Shown one piece after another: positions 11,153 to 22,164 of a stretch of DNA of 64,000 bases; the stretch's first letter is position 1; each line of letters opens with the position of its first letter. The stretch lies in contig NZ_CADDWM010000015.1 of the NCBI RefSeq assembly GCF_902809835.1, positions 124,001 to 188,000 of the forward strand, read 5' to 3'. The DNA is from Agromyces sp. Marseille-P2726. Lineage in GTDB: Bacteria; Actinomycetota; Actinomycetes; Actinomycetales; Microbacteriaceae. Below the pieces are notes generated by a model. The model did no database searches. It saw only the letters and a program-made list of their open reading frames with translations, and was not told the DNA's origin. The translations under genes and the position numbers were made by a program.

Positions 11153-12038
11153 GTACCGCGCCGGGTTCGTCTCGATCGTGGGGCGGCCGAACGTCGGCAA
11201 GTCGACGCTCACGAACGCGCTCGTCGGCGAGAAGGTCGCCATCACGAGCTCGAAGCCGCAGACGACTCGGCGCGCCATCCGCGGCATCGTGCACCGGGAG
11301 CACGGGCAGCTGATCCTCGTCGACACGCCGGGCCTGCACCGGCCGCGCACCCTCCTCGGCGAACGCCTGAACACGCTCGTTCAGTCCACGCTGGGCGACG
11401 TCGACGTGATCGCGTTCTGCGTGCCCGCGAACGAGGCAATCGGCCCGGGCGACCGGTTCATCAACGAGCAGCTCGACCAGTATCCGCGCGCGAAGAAGGT
11501 GGCGATCGTGACGAAGACGGATGCCGCGCCGAAGGTCAAGGTGGCCGAGCAGCTGCTCGCTGTCTCCGAGTTGCGCGAGTGGGCCTCGATCATCCCGGTC
11601 TCGGCGCCCACGGGGGAGCAGCTCGACGTGCTCGTCGACGAGCTGCTCGCGCTCATGCCCGAGTCGGAGCATCCGCTGTATCCGGCCGAGACCCTCACCG
11701 ACGAGGACGTGACCGAGCGCATCGCCGAATTCGTGCGCGAGGCGGCGCTCGAAGGGGTCTCCGACGAGCTCCCGCATTCGATCGCCGTCACCGTCGACGA
11801 CCTCATCGAGCGCGACGACAAAGACCTGGTCGAGGTCTACGCGAACGTCTTCGTGGAGCGCGACAGCCAGAAGGGCATCATCATCGGCAAGGGCGGCGCC
11901 CGGCTCAAGGAGGTCGGCGCAACCGCGCGCGAGCAGGTCGAACGCCTCCTCGGCCGCAGGGTCTACCTGGCGCTGCACGTGAAGGTCGCGAAGGACTGGC
12001 AGCGCGATCCGAAGCAGCTCGGGCGGCTCGGGTTCTGA
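11145..12038 (+). CDS. era: GTPase Era
   Basis: Essential GTPase that binds the 3' end of 16S rRNA during 30S assembly. The 297-residue product has G1 GRPNVGKST (13-21), the TTRRAIRGI switch, DTPGLH (G3), TKTD (G4) and a C-terminal KH domain with IIIGKGGARLKEVG near 244. The GTG start gives the family-typical VTEYRAGFVSIVGRPN opening and has GGAAGG upstream; an in-frame ATG 18 bases earlier is possible but poorer. It overlaps the previous gene's stop, closing the phoH-ybeY-corC-era cluster. Confidence 0.96.
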   Translation: MTEYRAGFVSIVGRPNVGKSTLTNALVGEKVAITSSKPQTTRRAIRGIVHREHGQLILVDTPGLHRPRTLLGERLNTLVQSTLGDVDVIAFCVPANEAIGPGDRFINEQLDQYPRAKKVAIVTKTDAAPKVKVAEQLLAVSELREWASIIPVSAPTGEQLDVLVDELLALMPESEHPLYPAETLTDEDVTERIAEFVREAALEGVSDELPHSIAVTVDDLIERDDKDLVEVYANVFVERDSQKGIIIGKGGARLKEVGATAREQVERLLGRRVYLALHVKVAKDWQRDPKQLGRLGF

Positions 12039-12108
12039 GCGTACGACTCGAGGATGATTCCACTCCCGCGGCGGCGAACGTCACCGTGACAGCGCGTACG
12101 GTGGATCG

Positions 12109-13305
12109 GTGCCCACCTCCCTGAGTCGCGCAAGACTCACGACCGACATCGTGCTCGCGGTCGTGTTCGGGCTCGTCTGCCTGCCGTTCGCGTTGCTCGG
12201 AAACGTGGTCGACCTCGTGGCGCTCGGCGGCTTCGTCGCGGCCCTCGCCGTGAGGCGGCTCGCGCCCGCCTGGTCGCTCGGCATCGCCTGGGCGGCCGCG
12301 ATCGTGCAGATGACGGCGCTGCGCGACCTGCAGCTCTACGACGCGGCGGTGCTCGGCGTGCTCTACTCCACGGCCGCGCACGGCGGCCGGATCGTGAAGT
12401 GGCTCGGCCTCGCCTCCGCGGGACTCGGTGCGGTGATCGCCACGCTCTACCTGGCGGTGCTGAAGCCGCTGACCGGTGCGACGCCCCTCTACGCCAACCC
12501 GTCCGACGCCTTCGGCCAGGCCCTCTGGCTCGGCTTCCTCTTCGTCGCGGCGATCTCGGTGCTCGTGCTCGCATGGACGGCGGGCCTGCTGGCCCGTTCC
12601 GTTCGCGACTCGCGCGAGGTGCGTCGTCGCGAGGAGATCGCGACCCGTGAGCGGGCGCTCGTCGAGTACCGGTACGCCGTCGAACAGGAGCGCAACCGCA
12701 TCGCGCGCGACATGCACGACGTCGTCGCCCACTCGCTGGCGGTCGTGATCGCCCAGGCCGACGGAGCGAGGTTCGCCGCACGCACGCGGCCCGAGGCCGC
12801 TGTCGGTGCGCTCGACACGATCGCCGGTGTCGCTCGCGGCGCGCTCGGCGACGTACGAGTACTGCTCGCCGAGCTCCGCCACGACGAGACGGATGCTCCG
12901 CAGCCCGTGCTCGACGACCTCGCCGGCGTGCTCGAGCGCGTCGGCGACGCGGGTCTCGACGTGCACTTCAGCGAGAAGGGGGAGCGCCTGCCGCTCGGGA
13001 CCGGCCACCAGATCGCCGTCTACCGCATCGCGCAGGAGGGGCTGACGAACGCCCTCCGTCACGGTGACACGTCAGCCCCGGTCGACCTCCGGCTGAGCTG
13101 GGACGACGGGGGCGTCGATCTCGAGGTCGTCAACGCGATGCGAACGGATGCCGCGCCCGTCGAGTCTCGCGGCATCCGGCATGGGATCCCTGGGATGCGC
13201 GAGCGCGCCCAGCTCGCTGGCGGCACCCTCACCGCGGAGGCGGACGGGGACGGGACCTTCCGGGTGCGCGCCCGCATCCCGGTGCAACCGGGGAGCCTCG
13301 CATGA
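12109..13305 (+). CDS. Sensor histidine kinase, NarL/DesK type
   Basis: Membrane sensor kinase of 398 residues. The N-terminal half holds about five hydrophobic helices (LAVVFGLVCLPFALLG, AWSLGIAWAAAIVQM, AVLGVLYSTAA, LASAGLGAVIATLYLAVL, LWLGFLFVAAISVLVLAWTAGLL) with no large external domain. A HisKA_3 dimerisation region follows (ERNRIARDMHDVVAHS, with His203 the likely phospho-acceptor), then a HATPase domain with an N-box near 312 (AQEGLTNALRHG) and a G-rich end. It overlaps its response regulator by ATGA, so the pair forms a two-component system. The stimulus is unknown; the ABC exporter genes downstream suggest a cell-envelope stress role. Confidence 0.92.
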   Translation: MPTSLSRARLTTDIVLAVVFGLVCLPFALLGNVVDLVALGGFVAALAVRRLAPAWSLGIAWAAAIVQMTALRDLQLYDAAVLGVLYSTAAHGGRIVKWLGLASAGLGAVIATLYLAVLKPLTGATPLYANPSDAFGQALWLGFLFVAAISVLVLAWTAGLLARSVRDSREVRRREEIATRERALVEYRYAVEQERNRIARDMHDVVAHSLAVVIAQADGARFAARTRPEAAVGALDTIAGVARGALGDVRVLLAELRHDETDAPQPVLDDLAGVLERVGDAGLDVHFSEKGERLPLGTGHQIAVYRIAQEGLTNALRHGDTSAPVDLRLSWDDGGVDLEVVNAMRTDAAPVESRGIRHGIPGMRERAQLAGGTLTAEADGDGTFRVRARIPVQPGSLA

Positions 13306-13982
13306 GTGCCATCAGCGTGGCGCTCGTCGACGACCAGGCGCTCTTCCGAGCCGGCGTGCGGATGCTCGTCGAGTCGCAGCCCGACCTGCGCGTCGCAGGC
13401 GAGGCGGGCGACGGGGCCGCTGCCGTTGACCTGGCCGAACGAGCGCGTCCCGACGTGATGCTCATGGATGTCCGGATGCCGCTGCAGGACGGCATCGCGG
13501 CGACCGAGCGCATCCTCGCCGATGCCGACCGCGAGCAGCGCACGCCACCGCGCATCCTCGTGCTGACCACGTTCGACCTCGACGAGAACGCGGCGCGCGC
13601 CATCCGCGCCGGCGCGAGCGGCTTCGTGCTGAAGGATGCCGATCCCGAGTTCCTCCTCGCCGCGATCCGCACGGTGCACCGCGGCAACCAGGTGATCGCG
13701 GCATCCGCTACCCGTGAGCTGTTCGCGCACGTCGGCCGGGGGAGCGGCCGCCGGGCGGCACCCGCCGCGTGGTCGGAGCTCACGCCGCGGGAGCGCGAGA
13801 TCTTCGGGCTCGCGGCTCGCGGACTTTCGAACGCCGAGATCGCGGCATCCGAGTTCCTCTCGGAGGCGACCGTCAAGACGCACGTCAGCCGCATCCTCGC
13901 GAAGCTGGGGCTCCGCGACCGCGTGCAGCTCGTCGTGTTCGCGTACGAGCACGAACTGCCCCCCGTTCCGGTGGTCGAGTAG
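13302..13982 (+). CDS. Response regulator, NarL/LuxR type
   Basis: DNA-binding response regulator partnered with the overlapping kinase gene. Its 226 residues comprise a receiver domain with acidic Asp10/Asp11, phospho-acceptor Asp56 (LMDVRMP), Thr in VLTTFD and Lys in FVLKDA, then a GerE/LuxR helix-turn-helix (LTPREREIFGLAARGLSNAEIAASEFLSEATVKTHVSR). The final residues PVVE and the TAG stop are provided by the left arm of the palindromic repeat that begins at the gene end, so the C-terminus is repeat-derived. The last 14 or so codons recur in degenerate form twice downstream. Confidence 0.93.
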   Translation: MSAISVALVDDQALFRAGVRMLVESQPDLRVAGEAGDGAAAVDLAERARPDVMLMDVRMPLQDGIAATERILADADREQRTPPRILVLTTFDLDENAARAIRAGASGFVLKDADPEFLLAAIRTVHRGNQVIAASATRELFAHVGRGSGRRAAPAAWSELTPREREIFGLAARGLSNAEIAASEFLSEATVKTHVSRILAKLGLRDRVQLVVFAYEHELPPVPVVE

Positions 13983-14346
13983 CGACGGCCGAAGGCCGAC
14001 GCGGATCGAGACCCGGACGTGACGTCTCGATACGCGTCGCGCTTCGCGCGGCGCTACTCGACGACCAGGGGGCGTCGTGTTCGCGTACGAGCACGAGCTG
14101 CCGGTGGTCGAGTAGCGCCGGTCGGAGGCCGACGCGGATCGAGACCCGGACGTGACGTCTCGATGCGCGTCGCGCTTCGCGCGGCGCTCCTCGACGACCA
14201 GGGGCGCGTCGTGTTCGCGTACGAGCACGGGCTGCCCGCCGTTCCGGTGGTCGAGTAGCGACGGCCCGGAGGCCGACGCGGATCGAGACCCGGACGTGAC
14301 GTCTCGATACGCGTCGCGCTTCGCGCGGCGCTACTCGACGACCAGG
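13931..14346. repeat. Triplicated 134-142 bp repeat that includes the end of the response-regulator gene
   Basis: Three tandem units begin at 13931, 14073 and 14207, each opening with CGTCGTGTTCGCGTACGAGC. Each unit carries coding-derived sequence from the response regulator end, then a palindromic element: GGTGGTCGAGTAGCG, a GATCGAGACCCGGACG-type centre, CTCGATACGCGTCGCGCTTCGCG and CGCTACTCGACGACCAG. The arms are inverted copies of each other and could form a long hairpin. Only the first unit is part of an intact gene. The 14347-14427 gap up to the next start holds nothing else recognised. Confidence 0.9.
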
Positions 14347-14427
14347 TGCCGCGTCATCCTCCAGGATGACGGCGAACCATCCGAGGGCCGGATGCCGCGG
14401 CCGACGCGGCTCCGTAGCGTCGACGAC

Positions 14428-15189
14428 ATGCAGATACAACCTTCCGACCTGGGCCTCATCGCCCGGGTCACCAACCTCGGCAAGCAGTACGGGCAGGGTG
14501 CAGGAACCGTGGCCGCGCTCGACGACGTCTCGCTCGGACTGCGTCGCGGCGAGTTCACCGCGATCATGGGGCCCTCGGGCTCGGGCAAGTCGACGCTGAT
14601 GCACATCATGGCCGGCCTCGACTCGCCGACCACCGGGCGCGCCTGGCTCGGCGATACCGACATCACCGAGCTCTCCGACACCGCCCTCACCGTGCTCCGG
14701 CGTCGCCGGATCGGCTTCGTGTTCCAGTCGTTCAACCTGGTCCCGACGCTCGACGTGCAGGGCAACGTGCTGCTGCCGTTCGAGCTCGACGGCCGCCGGC
14801 CGAGCAGAGACGAGCAGGCGTGGATCGACGAGCTCATCGAGGCGCTCGGCCTGGGCGCACGGCTCCGTCACCGGCCGCACGAGCTCTCGGGCGGGCAACA
14901 GCAGCGGGTCGCCATTGCACGCGCCCTCGCCACGCGGCCCGACCTGGTCTTCGCCGACGAACCGACCGGAAACCTCGATTCGCGCACCGGGCGTGAGGTG
15001 CTCGGCCTCCTCGCGGCGGCGAGCGCCCGGTACGGACAGTCGATCGCGATGGTCACGCATGATCCCGTTGCCGCAAGCCACGCCGACCGCATCCTGTTCC
15101 TCGCCGACGGGCGCATCGTGCGCGACGCGACCCGTTCCTCCGCGGAGGAGATCTCGTCGTACATCCTGTCGATGGGGGTCGCGGCATGA
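14428..15189 (+). CDS. ABC transporter ATP-binding protein, MacB/LolD type
   Basis: ATPase subunit of a type VII-like exporter or lipoprotein/antibiotic-peptide transporter. The 253-residue product has Walker A GPSGSGKST (about 47-55), Q-loop FVFQSFNLVPTLDVQGNV, signature LSGGQQQR (about 153-160), Walker B LVFADEPTGNLDS and H-loop VTHD, all of the MacB subfamily. The ATG was chosen just before the IARVTNLGKQYG opening, since the sequence upstream is repeat. It overlaps the permease by ATGA. Proximity to the two-component system suggests that system controls it. Confidence 0.93.
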   Translation: MQIQPSDLGLIARVTNLGKQYGQGAGTVAALDDVSLGLRRGEFTAIMGPSGSGKSTLMHIMAGLDSPTTGRAWLGDTDITELSDTALTVLRRRRIGFVFQSFNLVPTLDVQGNVLLPFELDGRRPSRDEQAWIDELIEALGLGARLRHRPHELSGGQQQRVAIARALATRPDLVFADEPTGNLDSRTGREVLGLLAAASARYGQSIAMVTHDPVAASHADRILFLADGRIVRDATRSSAEEISSYILSMGVAA

Positions 15190-16586
15190 TCCGCACCCGG
15201 TTGAAGGACCAGTGGCCCACGCTGCTCGTCGCCGCGCTCGCCGGCACCTTCGGCGTCGCACTCCTGCATGTGACGGGCCTGCTGGCCGCCGCGATCGCCG
15301 CCGACGACGTCACCGGCTCGAGCGACACCGTTGCGATCATGCTCGGCATCGTCGCGGTCGTCTTCATCGTGATCGCCGTGTACGTCAGCGCCGTCGTCAC
15401 GACGAACACGGTCGCCACGGTTGTCGCCGGGCGCACCAGGCTGATCGCGCTCCTGCGTCTCATCGGATCCAGCGCTCGCGCGCAGCGCATGCAGATCGCA
15501 CGGGAGGGATTGTTCATCGGCCTCATCGGCGCGGTGATCGGCATCGCCGTGGGCACGGCCGCCGCCATGGCCCTCGAGGTCATCGCGGTCGCGACCGACC
15601 TGATGCCCTCCACGGACTACGACTACCTCAACGTCGCGGTCCTGCTCCCTGCCGGAGCCGTCGTCGTCACGACGTGGCTCGCCTCGTGGGTCGGTTCCCG
15701 CCGGGTGCTGCGGGTTCGTCCGATCCAGGCGATCGGCGACTCGCGTGAGCACGATCGCGAGGAGCTGGGGCGTCGGCGTGTGCGCAACGTGTCGGCGGCC
15801 CTGCTGTTCGCCCTCGGCACTGCGCTGCTCGTCGTCGGCATCGTCTGGGGGCTCACCGAGCCCTACGGCGTGCTCGTCGGCATGGCCGGCGGCATCCTCT
15901 CGTTCACCGGTATCGTGCTCGGCGCGCACGTGGTGATGCCGCCCGTGCTGCGGCTCGTCGGTCGCGCCCTCGGCACGTCGCCCGCTGCGCGACTGGCGGC
16001 GGAGAACGCCGTGCGCCACCCCGAGCGCAGCTCGCGGATGACGATCGGCATCGTCATCGGCGTGACCCTCGTGACCACGTTCGCCGTGACGATGGAGTCG
16101 TATCGCGAGTTGATCCGCGCGGCACAGCGGGCGCAGCCCGAGGTCTATGCGGGCGTCGATGCGATGCTCGACGTGACGGTCGCCGTGTTCACCGTGCTGA
16201 TCGGCTTCAGCGCGCTCATCGCGGCGATCGGGATGGTGAACACGCTGTCGCTCAGCGTCATACAGCGGACGCGTGAGCTGGGACTGCTGCGAGCGCTCGG
16301 CTTCGATCGGCGGCAACTGCGCCGCATGATCGTCGCCGAGAGCGCGGCGCTGACGCTCGCGGCGACCGTGACCGGGATCGTGCTGGGTTTCGGATACGGC
16401 TGGGCGGGGGCGCAGTCCCTCCTCGGTGGCGCACAGGGTGAGGGCGTGCTCGTGCTGCCCGGCATCCCGTGGGCGATGTTCGGTGCGCTGCTGCTGGCGG
16501 CCGGCGTGCTGACGCTCGTCGCGTCGATCGCGCCGGCGCGGCGCGCGATGCGGGTGGCGCCGGTCGTGGCTCTCGCCGTCGAATAG
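15186..16586 (+). CDS. FtsX-family ABC transporter permease
   Basis: Permease partner of the preceding ATPase, 466 residues. Two FtsX-like halves are visible: the first with TM segments near 14-36, 50-76, 110-135 and 155-175, then a loop and two more helices around 205-250, and the second (LIGFSALIAAIGMVNTLSLSVIQRTRELGLLRALGFDRRQLRRM) with helices near 335-360, 385-410 and 430-455. The RTRELGLLRALG motif is the FtsX coupling helix. No large periplasmic MacB domain is seen, so the transporter may act on membrane-associated substrates such as lipids or bacteriocin-like peptides. Confidence 0.92.
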   Translation: MIRTRLKDQWPTLLVAALAGTFGVALLHVTGLLAAAIAADDVTGSSDTVAIMLGIVAVVFIVIAVYVSAVVTTNTVATVVAGRTRLIALLRLIGSSARAQRMQIAREGLFIGLIGAVIGIAVGTAAAMALEVIAVATDLMPSTDYDYLNVAVLLPAGAVVVTTWLASWVGSRRVLRVRPIQAIGDSREHDREELGRRRVRNVSAALLFALGTALLVVGIVWGLTEPYGVLVGMAGGILSFTGIVLGAHVVMPPVLRLVGRALGTSPAARLAAENAVRHPERSSRMTIGIVIGVTLVTTFAVTMESYRELIRAAQRAQPEVYAGVDAMLDVTVAVFTVLIGFSALIAAIGMVNTLSLSVIQRTRELGLLRALGFDRRQLRRMIVAESAALTLAATVTGIVLGFGYGWAGAQSLLGGAQGEGVLVLPGIPWAMFGALLLAAGVLTLVASIAPARRAMRVAPVVALAVE

Positions 16587-18500
<1,914 letters not shown>

Positions 18501-18502
18501 GG

Positions 18503-18840
18503 CCCCGTCCGGTGGTCGAGTGGCGCCCGCCGGAGGCGGACGCGTATCGAGACCCGGCTGCGTCTCGATATGCGTCCCGCTTCGCGTGGCGCTACCCACG
18601 CCCCGTCCGGTGGTCGAGTAGCGCCCGCCGGAGGCGGACGCGTATCGAGACCCGGCTGCGTCTCGATACGCGTCACGCTTCGCGTGGCGGCGGCTGCGTC
18701 TCGATACGCGGCGCGCTTCGCGTGGCGCTACTCACGCCCCGTCCGGTGGTCGAGTAGCGCCCGCCGGAGGCGGACGCGTATCGAGACCTGGTTGCGCCTC
18801 GATATGCGGCACGCTTCGCGTGGCGCTACTCGACGACCCG
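18503..18840. repeat. Palindromic intergenic repeat cluster downstream of leuA
   Basis: At least three copies of the family seen elsewhere in the window begin at 18503, 18601 and 18737: CCCCGTCCGGTGGTCGAGT, GCGCCCGCCGGAGGCG, CGTATCGAGACC, then TCTCGATACGCG, CGCTTCGCGTGGCGCTAC. An additional half-unit (about 38 bases) lies between the second and third copies. Arms are self-complementary. The rest of the leuA-recO gap (18841-18934) shows no further structure. Confidence 0.9.
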
Positions 18841-18934
18841 GACGGCAGCGCGGCATCCGTGCAGCCCCTCGCGTGATCGAGCCGGTGCTCGGCCCGCCTC
18901 GGCGCTGCCGCACGGCCGCGCGGGATAATGAAGG

Positions 18935-19672
18935 GTGCCCGTCTACCGAGATGAAGCCGTCGTGCTGCGCACCCACAAGCTGGGGGAGGCCGATCGCATC
19001 CTCACGCTGCTGACCAAGCGGCACGGCAAGGTGCGCGCCGTCGCCAAGGGCGTGCGACGCACCGGGTCGAAGTTCGGGGCACGGCTCGAGCCCTTCATGG
19101 TCGCCGACCTGCAGCTCTACGAGGGCCGCAGCCTCGACGTGGTGACCCAGGCGGACTCGCTGGGATCGTACGGAGCCGAGATCACGCAGGACTACGCGTC
19201 GTACACCGCGGCGAACGCCATGGTGGAGGCGGCCGACAAGCTCACCGAGGCCGAGGGGTCGCTGCAGCAGTACCTGCTGCTCGTGGGTGCACTCCGCTCG
19301 CTCTCTCGCGCCGAGCACGGAGCGAGCCTGACGCTCGACTCGTACCTGCTGCGCGCCCTGGCACTCGCGGGCTGGGCGCCGAGCTTCCAGGACTGCGCGC
19401 GCTGCGGCAGGGTCGGCGAGCACACAGCCGTCGTCGTGCAGCTGGGCGGCGTGGTGTGCGACGACTGCGCGCCGCCCGGAACGCCGCGTATCGCCCGCTC
19501 GACCGTCGCACTGCTCGGCGCTTTGCTCGCAGGCGATTGGGGATACGCCGAGGCCTCGCTGGCCGGCGATCGGAGCCAGGCGAGCGGCATCGTCGCGGCC
19601 TACACCCAGTGGCACCTCGAGCGCGGCCTTCGCTCCCTGCCCCACGTCTCGAGAGAAACGACGACCTCGTGA
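18935..19672 (+). CDS. recO: DNA repair protein RecO
   Basis: RecFOR-pathway protein that anneals single strands and helps RecA displace SSB. The 245-residue product has an OB-fold N-terminus ([36 protein letters not shown]) and a zinc-binding cluster with the cysteines in CARCGR (about 153-157) and CDDC (about 174-177). The GTG start directly precedes the invariant [12 protein letters not shown]. Its stop overlaps the uppS start (GTGA), so the two genes are translationally coupled. Confidence 0.95.
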   Translation: MPVYRDEAVVLRTHKLGEADRILTLLTKRHGKVRAVAKGVRRTGSKFGARLEPFMVADLQLYEGRSLDVVTQADSLGSYGAEITQDYASYTAANAMVEAADKLTEAEGSLQQYLLLVGALRSLSRAEHGASLTLDSYLLRALALAGWAPSFQDCARCGRVGEHTAVVVQLGGVVCDDCAPPGTPRIARSTVALLGALLAGDWGYAEASLAGDRSQASGIVAAYTQWHLERGLRSLPHVSRETTTS

Positions 19673-20481
19673 GCCCCAAGCCCTACACGCATCGCGACGC
19701 GGTGCCGTATCGCCCGCTCGACTGGACCGGCCTGTACCCGCCGCAGCTGCCCAAGGGCGCTGTGCCCGACCACGTCGCGATCGTCATGGACGGCAACGGG
19801 CGCTGGGCGAACGGCCGCGGCCTCACCCGCATCGAGGGCCACAAGGCCGGCGAGGCGGCGCTGCTCGACGTCGTCGCGGGGGCGGTGCAGGTCGGGGTGA
19901 AGCACCTCTCGGTCTATGCCTTCTCGACCGAGAACTGGAAGCGCTCGCCCGACGAGGTGCGGTTCCTCATGGGCTACAACCGAGACGTGCTGCATCGTCG
20001 CCGTGACCAGCTCAACGAGTGGGGCGTGCGAATCCGGTGGGCGGGGCGCAGGCCGCGTCTGTGGCGCTCGGTCATCGACGAGCTGCAGTACGCCGAGCGG
20101 CTCACGGCGGGAAACGACACGCTGACGCTCACGATGTGCGTGAACTACGGCGGTCGCACCGAGATCGCCGACGCAGTCCGCTCGATCGCCGACGATGTGG
20201 CATCCGGTCGCCTGAAGCCCTCGGCGGTCACTGAGAAGCAGATCGCGCGGCGCCTGTACGTGCCCGAGCTGCCCGACGTCGACCTGTTCGTGCGCAGTTC
20301 TGGAGAGCAGCGCACGTCGAACTTCCTGCTGTGGCAGTCGGCGTACGCCGAGATGGTCTTCCTCGACACGCTCTGGCCCGACTTCTCGCGCACCGACCTG
20401 TGGCACGCCATCGCGGTGTACGCGCGTCGCAACCGACGCTTCGGCGCCGCAGTCGACGCGCCCGCACCCGTCATCGTCTGA
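19669..20481 (+). CDS. uppS: Isoprenyl (di-trans,poly-cis) transferase, UppS family
   Basis: Cis-prenyltransferase making the long polyprenyl diphosphate lipid carrier for cell-wall synthesis. The 270-residue product has the catalytic Asp in [12 protein letters not shown] (near residue 39), the [12 protein letters not shown] helix, the [11 protein letters not shown] motif, and [23 protein letters not shown] near the C-terminus. The GTG start overlaps the recO stop. Actinobacteria usually carry more than one paralogue; this is the recO-linked one, so chain length (decaprenyl or undecaprenyl) cannot be fixed from sequence alone. Confidence 0.94.
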   Translation: MSPKPYTHRDAVPYRPLDWTGLYPPQLPKGAVPDHVAIVMDGNGRWANGRGLTRIEGHKAGEAALLDVVAGAVQVGVKHLSVYAFSTENWKRSPDEVRFLMGYNRDVLHRRRDQLNEWGVRIRWAGRRPRLWRSVIDELQYAERLTAGNDTLTLTMCVNYGGRTEIADAVRSIADDVASGRLKPSAVTEKQIARRLYVPELPDVDLFVRSSGEQRTSNFLLWQSAYAEMVFLDTLWPDFSRTDLWHAIAVYARRNRRFGAAVDAPAPVIV

Positions 20482-20495
20482 TCGAGCGGATGCCG

Positions 20496-20514
20496 CCGCG
20501 GCGACTTGCCGCGG
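20496..20514 (+). terminator. GC-rich hairpin after uppS
   Basis: CCGCGGC and GCCGCGG flank a 5-base loop (GACTT), 14 bases after the uppS stop; the stem can extend outward by further G-C pairs. There is no following U run, so termination is plausible but unproven. Confidence 0.35.
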
Positions 20515-20551
20515 GGCGGTCGACGATGCATGCTGGCCGCAGGGGGCCGAA

Positions 20552-21292
20552 GTGGATGCCGGTGAGGGGCGCATTCGCGAGCTGCAACGGTTGGCGTACG
20601 GCGCCGATGCGTCGGACGCCGAACGCGCGAGAGCCGTGGACGAACTCGCGCGACTCGCGACACGGGGAGTCGGCGGTGACGGCCCCCGCGACGTCGACCG
20701 AGCAGATCCGGGGCGTCGTCCCGAGACGGTCGATGCATCGGATGCCGCCACGGACACGGAATCCGTCGAACCTGCGCAGCACCTGCACGCCACGGGGCGC
20801 CGGAGCATCGTTCGGTGGTCGGCCGTAGCCGGCACGATCGGCCTCCTCGTCGGTTCCGCCCTCGGGTGGGGGATCGGCCGGCATGCCTCCATCGATGCGC
20901 CGGGACGCGCGACCTCTGCGGCGTCGGAGTCCGCGCCCGCCGGCACGCCGCTCGAGGAGACGGGGCTCCTCGACGTCTTCGACCGGGTGCCGCCGGCCGC
21001 AGAGTCGGCGCGCTTCGCCGACGTGGTCGACCCGATCGATCCGGCATCGGTGCGGCTGCTCGCCACCCGCCTCGATGGGCCGGCCGCCTACCTGGCCCGG
21101 ACGACCGACGGCCAGGATGTCTGCCTCGTCCTGCTGCTGCCGTCCCGTGCACCGCGCAGCGAATGCACCGTCGGGGGGCGCCTTCCTCCCGACGGGTTGA
21201 CGATCCTGTACGGCGCCCTCGGTTACGGGCTCGCGGCGGCACGACTCGGACCGACCGGAGTGGTCTCGCTCGGCCAGACGGTCGAGTTCTGA
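20552..21292 (+). CDS. Single-pass membrane protein of unknown function
   Basis: Not recognised. 246 residues: an acidic/Arg-rich cytoplasmic N-terminus (about 1-85), one transmembrane helix (WSAVAGTIGLLVGSALGWGIG, about 90-110) and a C-terminal domain of about 130 residues (ARFADVVDPIDPASVRLLATRLDGPAAYLARTTDGQDVCLVLLLPS) that would lie outside the membrane. The first lines ELQRLAYGADASDAERARAVDELARLA recall short helical anti-sigma-like or regulatory tails, but this is speculation. GTG start with no strong Shine-Dalgarno; an internal start is possible. It lies between uppS and a dsbA-type gene. Confidence 0.6.
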   Translation: MDAGEGRIRELQRLAYGADASDAERARAVDELARLATRGVGGDGPRDVDRADPGRRPETVDASDAATDTESVEPAQHLHATGRRSIVRWSAVAGTIGLLVGSALGWGIGRHASIDAPGRATSAASESAPAGTPLEETGLLDVFDRVPPAAESARFADVVDPIDPASVRLLATRLDGPAAYLARTTDGQDVCLVLLLPSRAPRSECTVGGRLPPDGLTILYGALGYGLAAARLGPTGVVSLGQTVEF

Positions 21293-21370
21293 GCGCCGGG
21301 TCTCGACGGATCACCCTGCTGCCCGCATCGATGGGGAATACCAGGAGAGAAGTATCCGTTTGCATGTATC

Positions 21371-22036
21371 GTGAGCGAACCAATCAAGATCGACATCTGG
21401 TCAGACATCGCGTGCCCCTGGTGCTACATCGGCAAGCGGCACCTCGAGGCGGGCATCGCGGCCCTCGGCGACGAGGCGCCCGAGGTCGAGATCGAGTACC
21501 ACTCGTTCGAGCTGTCTCCCGACACGCCGCTCGACTTCGAGGGCTCGACGGTCGAGTACCTGTCGGAGCGCAAGGGCATGCCGGTCGCCCAGGTCGAGCA
21601 GATGCTCGAGCATGTCACCGCGGTCGCGTCCAAAGCGGGACTCGACTATCACTTCGAGAAGGTCGCCCACACGAAGACGCTCAAGGGCCACGAGCTGCTG
21701 CACCTCGCGAAGGCGCACGGTGCGCAGCTCGAGATGAAGGAGCGGTTGCTCAAGGCGTACTTCACCGAGGGCGGCCGGGTGAACCGCATCGAGGAGCTCG
21801 TCGGGTACGCAGAAGAGCTCGGCCTCGACCCGGTCGAGACACGCGAAGCACTCGAATCGGGTCGCTACGCCCCCGATGTGCAGGCCGACATCGCCCAGGC
21901 TCGCAGGTACGGCATCAACGGCGTGCCCTTCTTCGTGTTCGAGGGCAAGTACGGCGTCTCGGGGGCGCAACCGGCCGAGGTGTTCTCGCAGGTGCTCACC
22001 CAGGTCGCCGGCGAGCGCGACGGGGCCGCGGCGTGA
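21371..22036 (+). CDS. DsbA-family oxidoreductase, FrnE-like
   Basis: Thioredoxin-fold protein with the catalytic motif CPWC at 15-18 (DIWSDIACPWCYIGKRHLE), the helical insertion typical of the DsbA/FrnE group, and the cis-Pro loop GINGVPFFVF near 180. The 221-residue product has no signal peptide, so it acts in the cytoplasm. FrnE proteins are linked to polyketide and disulfide chemistry in actinobacteria, but the substrate is unknown. The small downstream gene overlaps its stop. Confidence 0.9.
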   Translation: MSEPIKIDIWSDIACPWCYIGKRHLEAGIAALGDEAPEVEIEYHSFELSPDTPLDFEGSTVEYLSERKGMPVAQVEQMLEHVTAVASKAGLDYHFEKVAHTKTLKGHELLHLAKAHGAQLEMKERLLKAYFTEGGRVNRIEELVGYAEELGLDPVETREALESGRYAPDVQADIAQARRYGINGVPFFVFEGKYGVSGAQPAEVFSQVLTQVAGERDGAAA

Positions 22037-22164
22037 CCGAGCCGAGCGAGGTGACGGATGCCGCACCCGCACCGTTCACGATGGTGACGGGCGACCCCGC
22101 GGCGATGATCTGCGACGGCGACGTCTGCTATGTTCCCGAGGCGCAGGCCCCGGTGACCGAGTAG
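22033..22164 (+). CDS. Small acidic protein with CDGDVC motif
   Basis: A 43-codon frame that overlaps the previous stop by GTGA, so translation coupling is likely. The product ends VPEAQAPVTE and contains CDGDVCYVP, with the two cysteines five residues apart. Not recognised as a known family; coupling to a thiol-redox gene suggests a partner or substrate. The stop TAG coincides with the start of a palindromic repeat, which may have fixed its length. Confidence 0.55.
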   Translation: MTEPSEVTDAAPAPFTMVTGDPAAMICDGDVCYVPEAQAPVTE

